From Orientallactaga sibirica (lineage: Eukaryota; Chordata; Mammalia; Rodentia; Dipodidae), in NCBI GenBank assembly GCA_036365145.1, contig JAEOAD010000031.1, positions 9,768,001 to 9,832,000 of the forward strand: a stretch of 64,000 nucleotides of DNA, in the 5' to 3' direction. Of the stretch, positions 45,761 through 56,209 are shown in pieces. Under the pieces are notes generated by a model. The model did not search any database and was not told the origin of the DNA. It worked only from the letters and a program-made list of their open reading frames with translations. Within the stretch, counting starts at the first letter, position 1. Each line of letters opens with the position of its first letter. The translations under genes were made by a program, and so were the position numbers.

Positions 45761-47220
45761 ATTATAGCACCAGTGTTCTCAGCTCTTAAATAAGAAGATA
45801 ATGGTATTCCTCACATATAATTATTTTTAAAAATGGGTCTTTGGATCATAACTATAGAAGCACAGTTATAAATATAAAGTTTATGTTATATGAGCACAAA
45901 AATAATCAAGGTTTGCTACACATCTAATAAAATGATTGTGCTGCATTTCAGCTTCTAAGGATGAAATTACTTTCATAATGAAAAGCATGTGAAAATAAAA
46001 TTTAAAAATAGAACAGGTGAAAAATGGAAAGGTATTATTTTAGCCTTCTTCTTAGCTTTCTAGAAAATAAGAATAATGAGGTTCTTTTGACAAGGCTCCA
46101 TGATAAAAGTAGTTATGTCAATTTAGCTTAACAAGACAAAGAATAAGGTCCAGTTTCTTATATATACCTTGTGAATAAACAGGTAATGGCTATCTAATGA
46201 ATGTATCCACTTGCAGAGCCCAAGCAGTACTCCCTTGAGACATTTGCATGAGAGCCACCCGACCTTAGTCAGCACAATGGCGGAGGTCATAAAGTCTGAA
46301 TACAAAAGCTCTACTTTATAAAATCACTCAAGTAAAACTTATTGCACATATTATACATATACAACAGTTCAATTTTAAATTGAAGTATCAAAGTTTCAAA
46401 AATGCATTTTATTTGCTCTAGCAGCATGCATGATAATCCACCCCCCCCACACCCGAACTTCCTAATTAAACTGCGCTTTTGGACAGACCTCCACTAAATT
46501 TATTCTAATCTTGGCATCTTGACTCAACTGTGAGATCTTGATACTAGATATACATGCCAACCTGAAGACTAAACCAGCAGTCCTTTGAACTCTTCTCCAC
46601 ACTGGAAGGGGACCATCTCTACCACATCATCACTACCTGGTCTTGGGAAAGGAACTGATGAACGACCAAGCATGAGCCCTTTAATTTTTAAGTCAAACAA
46701 ACAATTGGTGACCTCATGTTCAACTTGACTAACACATTTTCAACAAACAGGATAAAAACAAAACAGTATAGAAGAAATTGGCAAGAATTTTTTTCCCCTG
46801 GAAGAGGTGGATCTCCTTGTATCTTTATTTACCCAGATAAATATCATGTGAATTCCTAATGCTAAATGTACCTAACTCGGGTTGGCAAAACTAAAAGTAA
46901 AATTTTACAAATGTTTTGTGTTTGTCTATTATTATTCTTGTTCTTATTGTTTTAATCTAGAAAAACAATTTCTCTCTTGAAAAAATTAGGTTGAAATTTC
47001 AATATATGCAGAAATTGGAATTCTGTAGTGTGTTAATCCGTATAGACCATCAACATTAGTTGAAGGAGGTGAAGATATGGCTACATGAACATTGTTATTG
47101 TATTCTCAGGAAATTTCTGGGAACTAATGTTCTGGGGATGGGTGGGTGGATTGGTGGTTAGAGAGGTAAAGGAGTGGCTAGGTGGATGAGTGAGGCTAAA
47201 GTAGTGATTTTTCCAGCTAT
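45761..47220. other. Unassigned sequence
   Basis: Contains a C8 run at 46,441 and degenerate GGTGGAT repeats at 47,138-47,190. No gene. Confidence 0.5.
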
Positions 47221-47224
47221 GAAT

Positions 47225-47430
47225 ATGGATTATCTGGGTTCAAATATGGGCACTGTCTCTTTGTCTCTGGAAACCCTTGCATGAACTTCACTCTCTTCAT
47301 TTTATAAAAAGACATAGATAATAGAAACTGGGACTATGATGATGATGATGACGATGATGATATAACTGCCACAGGATCTTTGTGAGAGTTAAGTGTTTGT
47401 GAACAATATAGAGAATTTAGTGTAGTAGGG
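47225..47430 (+). mobile_element. MIR SINE with internal (GAT)n expansion
   Basis: 'CTGGGTTCAAATATGGGCACTG', 'CTTCATTTTATAAAAAGACATAG', 'AGGATCTTTGTGAGAGTTAAG' are MIR landmarks. Nine GAT/GAC triplets sit at 47,336-47,361 between them. Confidence 0.72.
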
Positions 47431-47436
47431 GACAGA

Positions 47437-47520
47437 CTGAGGTCATAGCTCACAGGTAAATTATGTGCTTAACATGCACAAGGCCTGGGTTCAGTCCTCA
47501 GCACTGTACATGAAAAGGTA
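47437..47520 (+). mobile_element. ID-like SINE (old)
   Basis: 'GACTGAGGTCATAGCTCACAGG' and 'GCCTGGGTTCAGTCCTCAGCACTG'. Confidence 0.7.
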
Positions 47521-47689
47521 CAAATATGATCACATGACAGAAAAAAGAAGCCAAGTTATATGATAAATTAGATTGCTGTTTCCTGAATGTCTGCAAAGTT
47601 TTAGGGTTTCTCATAATTGTTCACATATTTAGAATTATTTGATTATCAGTAGAGACATATGATTTAGATACAGGCACAATAATTGTACC

Positions 47690-47890
47690 TGATAGCCACC
47701 AGTTGGGAATCTTATAGTGAATCAAGTTTTAATTTAATAGAAAACCTAATGCCAATGACCTGGGCTTGAAACCTGGCTTTGCCAATTATTAGCTCAGAGA
47801 TTTTGCAAAAGTCACTTAACCTCTCTGGCCTCAGCCTCCTTATCTATAAAATGGTGATAAAATGATTATACATTTATAACATTTAGAAGA
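47690..47890 (+). mobile_element. MIR SINE
   Basis: 'GGGCTTGAAACCTGGCTTTGCCA', 'AAAAGTCACTTAACCTCTCTGGCCTCAGCC' in pieces and 'TATCTATAAAATGGTGATAA' make this the clearest MIR in the window. Confidence 0.93.
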
Positions 47891-47892
47891 TT

Positions 47893-48085
47893 TGTTCTGT
47901 TATTCTATAAATATTTATGATGTGTCTCTTATACACTAGGCACTGTGCTGAGAAGTAAAATGACAGGCATTCCAAGTAATTCACATATATTCACGAAATG
48001 TCATCACCTTAATCTTTCCTGAGTTCTCTCAGGAAGAGCTGAGCAGAACTAGGGCTTGAATCCAGAGCTTGCTCTTAATGACTTA
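47893..48085 (+). mobile_element. L2/MIR-like remnant
   Basis: 'ATTCTATAAATATTTATGATG', 'ACACTAGGCACTGTGCTGAGA' resemble the L2 end. 'CAGAACTAGGGCTTGAATCCAGAG' resembles an antisense MIR box. Confidence 0.6.
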
Positions 48086-48287
48086 ATGAGAACTTCTGAA
48101 ACTTTCCTAGTAGGTGAAAGCTCAGTAGAATTTTAGGGAGGCAAATGTCCCTTTGGGACAGACATTTATTTGACAGAGGATTTGTGTGTGAATAAACGTT
48201 AAAGTAAATGTTTCTTCTTATTTTGATGTTCATACATATTGAGGCTTAACGCAAATATAAAATATGTACATATAAAAACATACATAG

Positions 48288-48525
48288 GGGCTGGAGAGAT
48301 GGCTTAGCCATTAAGGTGCTTACCTCCAAAGCCAGAGGACCCAAGTTTGATACCCCAGGACCCATGTAAGCCAGATGCACAAGGTTTCACATGAGCCTGG
48401 AGTTCATTTGCAGCATCTGGAAGCCCTGGCACATTCCCTCTCTCTCTCTCTCTCTTTGTCTCTCTCTCCCTCACTTTCAAATAAATAAATAAAAATGAAA
48501 ATAAAAAATATTTTTTAAAAATGTA
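48288..48525 (+). mobile_element. Lineage SINE
   Basis: GGGGCTGGAGAGATGGCTTAGCC head, full middle, CT tract and AAATAAATAAATAAAAATG tail. Probable target duplication around ATGTACATA.AAAA. Confidence 0.95.
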
Positions 48526-48529
48526 CATA

Positions 48530-49110
48530 AAATATGTTGTAAGGGTATATTTTAATGCATTTTATGTGTTTCTGTTTATTCACTGACAAAATTAAGATAT
48601 AGAACATTTCCGTCAACTCAAAAAGTTTCCTCCTATCCCTTTGTAATCAATAGGCCCCATTTTTGAGGATATTACCAATCTACATTACATTAGCTTTGCC
48701 TATCAAGAGTTTCATAAAATAGAATCATTCCATTTGGCATCTCTTTAAAATCTAGTTTCTTTGGCTAAGCTTAATGCTTTTGTCATACATTTATGCTGTA
48801 GCCTATAAAAGCACTGTGCTTGTTTTTATTGTTGAATGATATTCCATTGTGTGGACATGCCACAGTCTGTGTGTATATTCACCTGTTTATGATTTCTTGA
48901 GGAGTTTTGAGTGGAGGGTGATTATGAATAGATATGTACAAAAACTCAGGTGAACATAATATTTTCACTGCCTTTTGATAAACATCCACAAAACTGAAAC
49001 ATAACAAGTAGATTTCTAAATTTATAGAAGTTTCAAAACTATTTTCCAAAGTGGCTTGACATCAATATTTTCTCACAATGAGTGAAAGAGAATTACTTTA
49101 GGTTCATTTT
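48530..49110 (-). mobile_element. Old L1M 3' end, antisense
   Basis: 'AAGATATAGAACATTTCCGTCA', 'CTCAAAAAGTTTCCTCC.ATCCCTTTGTAATCAAT', 'AAAATAGAATCATTCC', 'GAATGATATTCCATTGTGTGGACA' and 'ACTATTTTCCAAAGTGGCTTG' are familiar antisense L1M phrases in order. Confidence 0.85.
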
Positions 49111-49114
49111 TTAA

Positions 49115-49324
49115 TTTTATATTTTTAAATATTTCATTTCTTTATTTCAGAGAGGGGGAAAGAGAAACAAAGAGAACGGACTCACCAGGGCCTCTCATGA
49201 CTGCAAATGAACTCCAGAGACATGTGCCACTTTGTGTATCTGGCTTTACATGGCTACTGGGAATCAAGCCCAGGAGGGCAGGCTTTGTAAGTCTTTAAGC
49301 ACTGAGCCATCTCTCTAGCACCAG
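49115..49324 (-). mobile_element. Lineage SINE
   Basis: TTTTTAAATATTTCATTTCTTTATTT tail side, GA region, 'CTCCAGAGACATGTGCCAC', and CCATCTCTCTAGCACC head side. Flanked by a TT(A/C)..G.TTCAT-like imperfect duplication. Confidence 0.92.
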
Positions 49325-49465
49325 GCTTCATATTTAATGGACAGAATTGTTATTAACCAGGCTGAAGGGCCTCTTCATAGACATTCACCAGTCTCAAGAG
49401 TAATGTGAACCTGGAAAGCAATTTCTTTAAGTTCTCCTACACAAATTCAGCAATCATAATAAAAG

Positions 49466-49710
49466 GATGCTGAAGATATGGCTCAGTTAGTAGAGTGCTT
49501 GCTGTTATGCATGAAGGCCTGGCATTGATTCCCAGTACCACACAAAATTGGGCATGACAGTGCGTGCCTATAACCCCAAGACTTGGCAAGTAGTGTCAGA
49601 AGTATTAGAAGTTTAAGGTCATCCTCATATACATAGCATGTTGGAGCCTGGCTGCATGAGACCCTATCTTAATAAGCAAACACATGTGCGCATGCACACA
49701 CACACACCTT
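49466..49710 (+). mobile_element. B4-type SINE
   Basis: Head 'GCTGAAGATATGGCTCAGTTAGTAGAGTGCTTGCTG' (in pieces), 'CCTGGCATTGATTCCCAGTACC', then the B1-like half 'TTGGGCATGACAGTGCGTGCC' and 'TGAGACCCTATCTTAATAAG', and a CA-rich end. Confidence 0.85.
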
Positions 49711-50545
49711 CACCACAAAGTGAAAAAATTAAGAAAAACAACACACAAATGGATAAAGTAAATTGAGGAAGACAAGCAAGAGTAAAAATTATAGACAACC
49801 CCCAAAAAAAAACAAAGTTACAGCTTTTAGATTCCAAAGTGGAGAAGGATGGATACAGAACCTCCACAAAGTCACAGAGTTATTTTATTTGTCTAACCCA
49901 AACACAGGAAGAGAGTTGAAAACACCAGAGAGCATTTTCTTTGGCAGTGAGCTGGGCCAGATTTGTGCTGATGCTATTGCTGTTATCTCTAAGTTTTACT
50001 ATGACATCAGAGCTCGCCCATAGCTGCTGAGGCCTTGTGGTGAGCTTGTCTCTAAGTAAGTAAACACTGGAATCAGTTATTTTAGGTACAGGCACTGGGA
50101 AAGATGCTAATAAAATAAATTGACCAGTTTTCTGTGCAAGAGAAACCTCTGAAACCTGCCGTCCTTTTGCTGGTAAACTGCAGCTGTAAATTCTGGCAAT
50201 CCTGTGTAAAATTTCAGGAAGCTTCTGGGAATAAAATGCTTCTCTCAAGCTACCAAAATATGAAGCAAAGTGTAGGACTGCTGTACAGAGAAGTGTTCAT
50301 CCTCTGTCTTCTCTTCGCCCAGTCTCTTTCACAAAGACGATACCAGACCTGATGAATTCTCTATTATTAATACCATTGTGCCAATATTGGACTTGAAGAT
50401 TCAGGAACATGCATCTATATTTAATTTGGGTGTCTGTTTGTGTGGAGCACAAAAGGTTGATGGCTGGTGGGAATAGCTACCTGTAGTCAATAACACCAAC
50501 ACAGTCAATATGCAGGCTTTGTGCTCCCTTTGTGCTAGCATTTCT
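49711..50545. other. Unassigned sequence
   Basis: Overlapping ORFs on both strands (to 122 codons, 49,880-50,248 minus) show no domain and look incidental. Confidence 0.5.
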
Positions 50546-50549
50546 TTAG

Positions 50550-50965
50550 CGCATACTCATTTATGTAACAAATAGCAATCGAGTGCCTTCTGTGTGTTAG
50601 ACATGTTCTCACTGCTGGGGATGGAACAGTGGACCAGACAAAGTCCTTTATAGACTTACCATCAGGAAAGGGAAGACACAAGGGACACACCACTGAATGC
50701 ATGCCATGTCTGTAGACATGAATAGGGAGGTTCAGCCTTTAGGGAGTGCTGTTCAGGAGAGCACTTCATGATATCCAATAGTAAGAGAAAGCTTCTCTAT
50801 AGAAGTGACATTGGAGTAGAGACTTTGTAAAGCTAGTCATGTAAATATCAGGGGGAGAGCATTCTGGAGAGAGGCAGCCATTGCAAAGAGAGTAATTCTG
50901 GAATTTTCAGGTATAACTCGTGGGCTGAAGTAGTATGCGCTGGTTGGGGAGAGCAAAAAGAGGGC
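50550..50965 (+). mobile_element. L2 3' portion
   Basis: 'GAGTGCCTTCTGTGTGTTAGACA', 'CACTGCTGGGGATGGAACAG', 'GAGAGCATTCTGGAGAGAGGCAG' and 'CATTGCAAAGAGAG' match the long L2 3' consensus order. Confidence 0.8.
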
Positions 50966-50982
50966 AGAAAGGTGAGAGGTCT

Positions 50983-51105
50983 TTTTTTTTTTTTTTTTTT
51001 TTTTTTTTTGGTTTTTTTGAGGTAGGCCTGGAACTCATGATGATCCTCCTACCTCTGCCTCCCAAGTGCTGGGATTAAAGGCGTGCAGCCACCATGCCTG
51101 GCTTG
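50983..51105 (-). mobile_element. B1 with internal deletion, antisense
   Basis: A 28-nt T run with one G, then GAGGTAGGCCTGGAACTCATG. About 50 nt of the normal B1 middle ('CTCACTCTGG...' to 'GTGGCCTCGAACTCA') are missing. The remaining end 'GTGCTGGGATTAAAGGCGTGCAG..CCACCATGCC' is well kept. Confidence 0.94.
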
Positions 51106-51130
51106 AGAGGTCATTTTTGATACAATACTT

Positions 51131-51383
51131 TCTTATTTTTTAATTTTTTTTGTTTATTTTTATTTATTTATTTGAGAGTAACAGACAGAGAAAGATGCAG
51201 AGAGAGAGAGAGAGACAGACAGAGAATGGGCACACCAGGGCCTCCAACCACTGCAAACGAACTCCAGATGCATGGGCCACCTTGTGCATCTGGCTTACGT
51301 GGGTACTGGGGAATTGAGCCTCGAAATGGGGTCCTTAGGCTTCACAGGGAAGCGCTTAACCACTAAGCCATCTCACCAGCCCC
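51131..51383 (-). mobile_element. Lineage SINE, stacked
   Basis: TTTATTTATTTATTTGAGAG tail, 'AACGAACTCCAGATGCATGGGCCACC', and CCATCTCACCAGCCCC head side. Flanked by (G)ATACAATACTTT. Confidence 0.95.
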
Positions 51384-51396
51384 TGATACAATACTT

Positions 51397-51557
51397 TTTT
51401 TTTTTTTTTTTTTGGTTTTGCAAGGCAGGGTCTCACTCTGGCCCAGGCTGACCTGGAATTAACTATGTAGTCTCAGGGTGGCCTCGAACTCATAGTAATC
51501 CTCCTACCTCTGCCTCCCGAGTGCTGGGATTAAAGGCATGCGCCACCACGCCCGGCC
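51397..51557 (-). mobile_element. B1 SINE, full length, antisense
   Basis: T tail, then 'GGGTCTCACTCTGGCCCAGG', 'CTGACCTGGAATTAACTATG' and 'GCGCCACCACGCCCGGCC'. It keeps CpGs, so it is fairly young. Confidence 0.97.
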
Positions 51558-51656
51558 TACAATACTTTCTTATTCAGTAACAGTATGTGTGTTCACTGGG
51601 GTTTATTGGACTGGGCATTCCTGTATACAACAGATAGAATGTGACAAAGTGTAAAC

Positions 51657-51801
51657 AAGACAGGTAAGGAACAAGCCATACCTGCCTACCCACACTGTCT
51701 AAATCCATGGGAAGGACAGGGCATAAAGGCTTGGAGGGCCCAAGTCCATAAGGAACAAGTAGAAGTGATATTGAAATGGGAAGAGCAAATGCATATTTAA
51801 A
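51657..51801 (+). repeat. Local direct duplication, copy 1
   Basis: 145 bp starting AAGACAGGTAAGGAACA and ending GCATATTTAAA. It recurs 1,150 bp downstream at about 95% identity over the right-hand 115 bp, with a 5-bp indel in the left part. It matches no repeat family I know, and the flanks differ. Confidence 0.9.
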
Positions 51802-52365
51802 TCACAGTGTCATAAGGGAATGCACAGTGAATTATGGGATTACAAATGAGGGCCTCTACACATCCATCAAGACTCAAGGGAAAATGTCCCTGAGGCAAGT
51901 GTGCTATTCTTAGAGAGAGACTGTGGAAACACTGTAGGAGGGGAACAGAATATACATGGGAACAACGGTGTGACCAGCTAGGCAGCCCTGAAACCTATCA
52001 TTAGTTTTTCAACATGATTGACATAGAGTGCATGCCCTTGACGAGGGAAAAGGGAGAGTTCTAGGAACATCAGTGAATCTACAGATTATTCTCAGGTGAT
52101 TTCTAAGATTGCTAACATGTCTATCTGATAGGTTTATACAAGAAGCCACTAGACTGAGCCTCACTCACCAATATAAAGTGACCAGCTTTAGGATATGAGA
52201 GCCATTTATTGAGCAGCTGATTTGAGAAGAAATATTCAAATACTAAAATCACAAATATTGGAAAAGGTAATGTTTTGAAAGACTTTGAAATCTAGATGGA
52301 AGAGTTTAAATTATACCCAATAGGATTAGGGGTCAGTAGAGTTATTTATTTGTTATTTTATTTAT
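51802..52365. other. Unassigned sequence between the duplicated blocks
   Basis: No named repeat or exon. Confidence 0.5.
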
Positions 52366-52369
52366 TCTC

Positions 52370-52455
52370 ATTTTGGTGGTGCCACAGATAAAGCCTAGGG
52401 CCACACGCCTATTAGGCAATGCTCGGTCATCAAAGTGCATCCTCAGCCTCCCACT
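52370..52455 (-). mobile_element. ID-like SINE, antisense
   Basis: 'GGTGGTGCCACAGATAAAGCCTAGGGCC' and 'TTAGGCAATGCTCGGTCATC.AAGTGCATCC' in pieces read as the complement of the ID B and A boxes. Confidence 0.55.
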
Positions 52456-52809
52456 GAAGATTTCCTCTTATATACATGTGGAAATCATTAGACCTGGGAG
52501 AAAACAGAAACAGGTAAGAGAGTGAGCAAAACCTGACCAAAAATCAGGAGACTGTAAGAAACAGAGAAGTTAGTCTTTGGTAAACAATGGAAGATGGATG
52601 ATGGGACATGAACTACCTTCTCTGTGACTGCTAATTTCTCCTTTTAGTAGTAGTGGAATATCCTGTGGAGAACTCACCTTTAAGCCTTGCTATGCACACA
52701 CACATAGTTTGACTCTTAATTAGAATGTTAAGATATCCCTGGTTGAAGGTTGGACAAATGACTACATGTGAGATTGAGGGAAAAGATGCAGTTTTGGAAA
52801 TTAATACTT

Positions 52810-52949
52810 AAGACAGGTAAGGAACATGCCTGCATACCCACACTGTCTAAATCCATGGGAAGGACAGGGCATAAAGACTTGGAGGGCCCAAGTCCATAAT
52901 GAACAAGCAGAAATGATATTGAAATGGGAAGAGCAAATGCATGTTTAAA
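52810..52949 (+). repeat. Local direct duplication, copy 2
   Basis: 140-bp counterpart of 51,657-51,801. Differences include AAGA/AAGG, CATAAT/CATAAG and GCATGTTTAAA. A minus ORF of 84 codons covers it without a domain. Confidence 0.9.
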
Positions 52950-53261
52950 ATGAAATGGAGAAGGAGTAGGTATGAAGCTCAATAAAGATGTTACAGAGAA
53001 AGAGGACCTAAGGATCCGTGACAGGGCAGGTATGCATCTGAGGTGAAAGGAAGAAATGGGACTCGAGAAATCAAGAAATTAGTCAAGGAGACAGTAGAAT
53101 AACAACAAAAATTATAGCAATAGTGGTGAGATTCCCATGTACCTGCCAGACATATCTCTTCACAAATGCCTTAGAGCTAATTAAATTCAAAATATGTAAA
53201 ATGTAGCTATAGTCCTAGAGAAATCAGATTCTCTAACTTGTTTTATCTCAAGTTAATTTTT

Positions 53262-53505
53262 TTCCAAAACATTTTATTTAGTTTGTTGAGAGAAAAAGGG
53301 AGAGAAAGGGAAGAAGGAGGAGGAAGGAAGGAGGGAGGGAAGGAAGGAGGAGAATGGGTTCACCAGGGCCTCTAGCCATTATAAACATACTCCAGATGGC
53401 ATGCACCACCTTGTGCATCTGGCTCACATGGGTACTGAGGAATCAAACCTGGGTCCTTAGGCTTTACAGGCAAGGGCTTTAAACACTAAACCATCTCTAC
53501 AGCCC
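53262..53505 (-). mobile_element. Lineage SINE with GGAA-rich tract
   Basis: TTTTATTTAGTTTG tail, an expanded GGAAGGAGG purine region (53,291-53,355), 'CTCCAGATGGCATGCACCACC' and CCATCTCTACAGCC head side. Flanked by CTCAAGTTAA(A)TT, a near-perfect target duplication. Confidence 0.95.
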
Positions 53506-53959
53506 TCAAGTTAAATTCTCATGGTACACTAAATCCCCTATTCGATTAAAATATATCCAAATCACTACCAACACCTTTCTTTCCTTTTATACCCCCACAA
53601 CCACCCAACTGTTAAATCCTTTTATGACACCCTGGCCTTAGGCCCTTCTCTGCTGATATTTGGGCTCTGATGTTTAATTAGAAACTAGGATTTTAGCTTA
53701 CGTTCTTGGTTGATCATCTTTTCTCCTGATTTGTGTTTGTCTAACACATCATGAACATGACTGCCACCCTAACATTCCCAGATACATAACTATGAAAATA
53801 AATCACAGCATTGCTCCTCAGCCACCACAGGGTGAGAAGTTGGTTCTTTAAATTCAGTAATTTCCTATCAGTAATTCCCATAGCCTCCTCTTTCCGGTGG
53901 TCACTTACACATGGTTCTTGCCTCAACAGTATTTGCATTTGTCAGCTTTGTAGCTCTGT

Positions 53960-54285
53960 GGCCTGAGATAAACTAGTGAAAAAGAAGATTTGTTTGGGCT
54001 CTTGATTACAAAGTTTTAGTCTATGGTCCCTTGGTTCTTGCTTCTGGGCCTGTGGTGAGTCAGAACATAATGGCAGGGAGAATGTGGTAAAGCAGTGTTG
54101 CTCACCTCATGATATGGTGCCTGTGAAGCACAGCGAGTGGACATGGCTATGGATAGATTGTCTCCTGCAAGGATGCACACCCTTACAGACCTACTTCCTC
54201 CAACTAGGCCTCACCAGTAAAAGTCCTGGATGAGTTTACAACTCCTTTAACCAGTGGCTCTGACCAAGCCAACGACTTTCAAGTA
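53960..54285 (-). mobile_element. MaLR-like LTR, antisense (partial)
   Basis: 'CTGTGGCCTGAGATAAACTAG', 'TTCTGGGCCTGTGGTGAGTCAGAACATAATGGCAGGGAG' (in pieces), 'GCTCACCTCATGATATGG' and 'CTACTTCCTCCAACTAGGCC' are the same family as 27,375-27,900. It ends at the SINE. Confidence 0.68.
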
Positions 54286-54295
54286 CTTTTCTTTT

Positions 54296-54547
54296 CCTTT
54301 TCTTTCCTTTTTTTTTTTTTGAGGAGAAAGAGAGAGAGAGAGAGAGAGACAGAGAGAATGAGCAAGCCAGCAGCCTCTCAGCCACTGTGAATGAATTCCA
54401 GACACATGCGCCCCCTTGTGGGCAAGTGCGGCATTGTGCCTTGCATCACTTTTTGCATCTGGATAAACGTGGAAACTGGAGAATCAAAGAGGCATTCTTA
54501 GTGTTGGCAGACAGGCGCCTTAACCACTAAGCCATCTCTCCAGCCCT
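54296..54547 (-). mobile_element. Lineage SINE, long subtype
   Basis: T-rich tail, a GA tract, 'GTGGGCAAGTGCGGCATTGTGCC' and CCATCTCTCCAGCCC head side. Flanked by (C)AA(G/A)TACTTTTCT, an imperfect target duplication. It carries the CTCF-like core on the minus strand. Confidence 0.95.
54408..54421 (-). promoter_or_regulatory. CTCF-like core motif inside a SINE
   Basis: GCGCCCCCTTGTGG on plus is CCACAAGGGGGCGC on minus. It faces the plus-oriented copies at 7745 and 40,184. Binding is inferred. Confidence 0.5.
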
Positions 54548-54599
54548 CCAAATACTTTTCTATCATTAGCAAAATATTGAAAGATGTAGACACAAAAAG

Positions 54600-56010
54600 T
54601 AAATTATCAAAGATTTAAGAGAGAGAGTGTGTACAAATAATAAAAAGAAAAGACAGAAAAGCTCCCAAGTTAATAGTGATTTCCTCTTGGTTGGGAGGAG
54701 TCTCTACAGGTTAAAAAAAAAAAAAGAAAGAAAAATGGAGAAATTCATGTGGCAAATTGGATCAGGTTCTTGTTTTTATAACATAGACATCCAATTAAGA
54801 TAAGCCTCATTGCCAAATACACATGAAGGGCCTTGATTGGTTGGTGGGCCCAGGAGGAGAGCACAGATTCAGAAAGGGCCCACCAAGAGTGAGCACAAGC
54901 AAGGAGGGGTGGAGAACCAGGAAGCTGCTCTTTATAGCCAATTTGAATCACACTGAATCAGACAGAGTTCTGTTCTCTCTGGGGCAGGCGGCATCCGTGT
55001 TCTTGTAGGCCTGAGTCCATAGCTGACTAGCTGCAAAAGAAAGTTACCTTTCTCCTAATCCATATCTCTATCTCAAAACTCCTGAATCAGAATCTTATAT
55101 CTATATTTTATTAAAACTGCATGGTGGCCCAGCTGAGAGAAAGAAAGATCTTACTTCTGCTTGTTCCTCTCTACTTCTCTAACACAGAAAAACAATCCAG
55201 ATTTACATTGAAAAGATAAAATTAATTCTTAGTGAAAGTGAATCTGTAGATATGAAAGTATAAATTTTTTTCAATAAGCATTTTTCCTTCCAACAAATAA
55301 AGGCAGCTGAGCTCCAGAGATTCTGGTTCTGATCTTTAGACTCACTAATACAGATTTATTCTCTTAGATAGCAAGAAGAGCAGTTGTGTCTTTGAAGGAA
55401 GTAGAAATGTATTTATCTCCCTGGGTGCCCCAAACCCATCCTGAAAGAATTACACATGCATCATGAATGCAAATGTAAGTTTCCTTGATGACAAAATGCA
55501 CAAAAACCCTATATCCAGACAGAGAAGACAGGCATTCACATAACTATGATTGAGAATGTTTAGGAGGGTGAGATGCTAAGATATTCAAACTAAACTTCCC
55601 TCCTGGCATCAACCTGCTCTCAGGCACAGGGTTCAGAGTATTCCCTTGGGGACTTCTAATAGAGCTTGCTATACCCATGAAGTTGGAGAAGGTTCCATTG
55701 TGTTTACCTGGCTCTGGAGAGATCCTTCATTACACCAGACTGTTGTGTCTGGAGAATAACAGGAAGAAAATAGCTCTAAGCCAGTTCAAATCCTCATTGG
55801 CCTGTGCAATGTTTTAACATGCTCATCTGATTAAATTTTTCAAAAGGGAAAGAAGATAGGAACACCCAAGCAGTAGGTTACTGGAGGAACTCACTTTGGC
55901 TCATCCCTAAACATGTTTGCTTTCCTAAGTTTGACAGGTACTTTCCCTACCTCCTTCTACCTGTACATGACCTCTCTTCCTCTTAATTCATCCACTTGTA
56001 AATTTCCCAT
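54600..56010. other. Unassigned sequence
   Basis: No named repeat. Short ORFs only. Confidence 0.5.
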
Positions 56011-56015
56011 CAGTA

Positions 56016-56143
<128 letters not shown>

Positions 56144-56209
56144 ACTTCATTTCTCCTTCTTCTCCTCCTTCTGTCTCTTTCTCTCCTTCTCCCTCTTCCT
56201 CTTTCCCCA

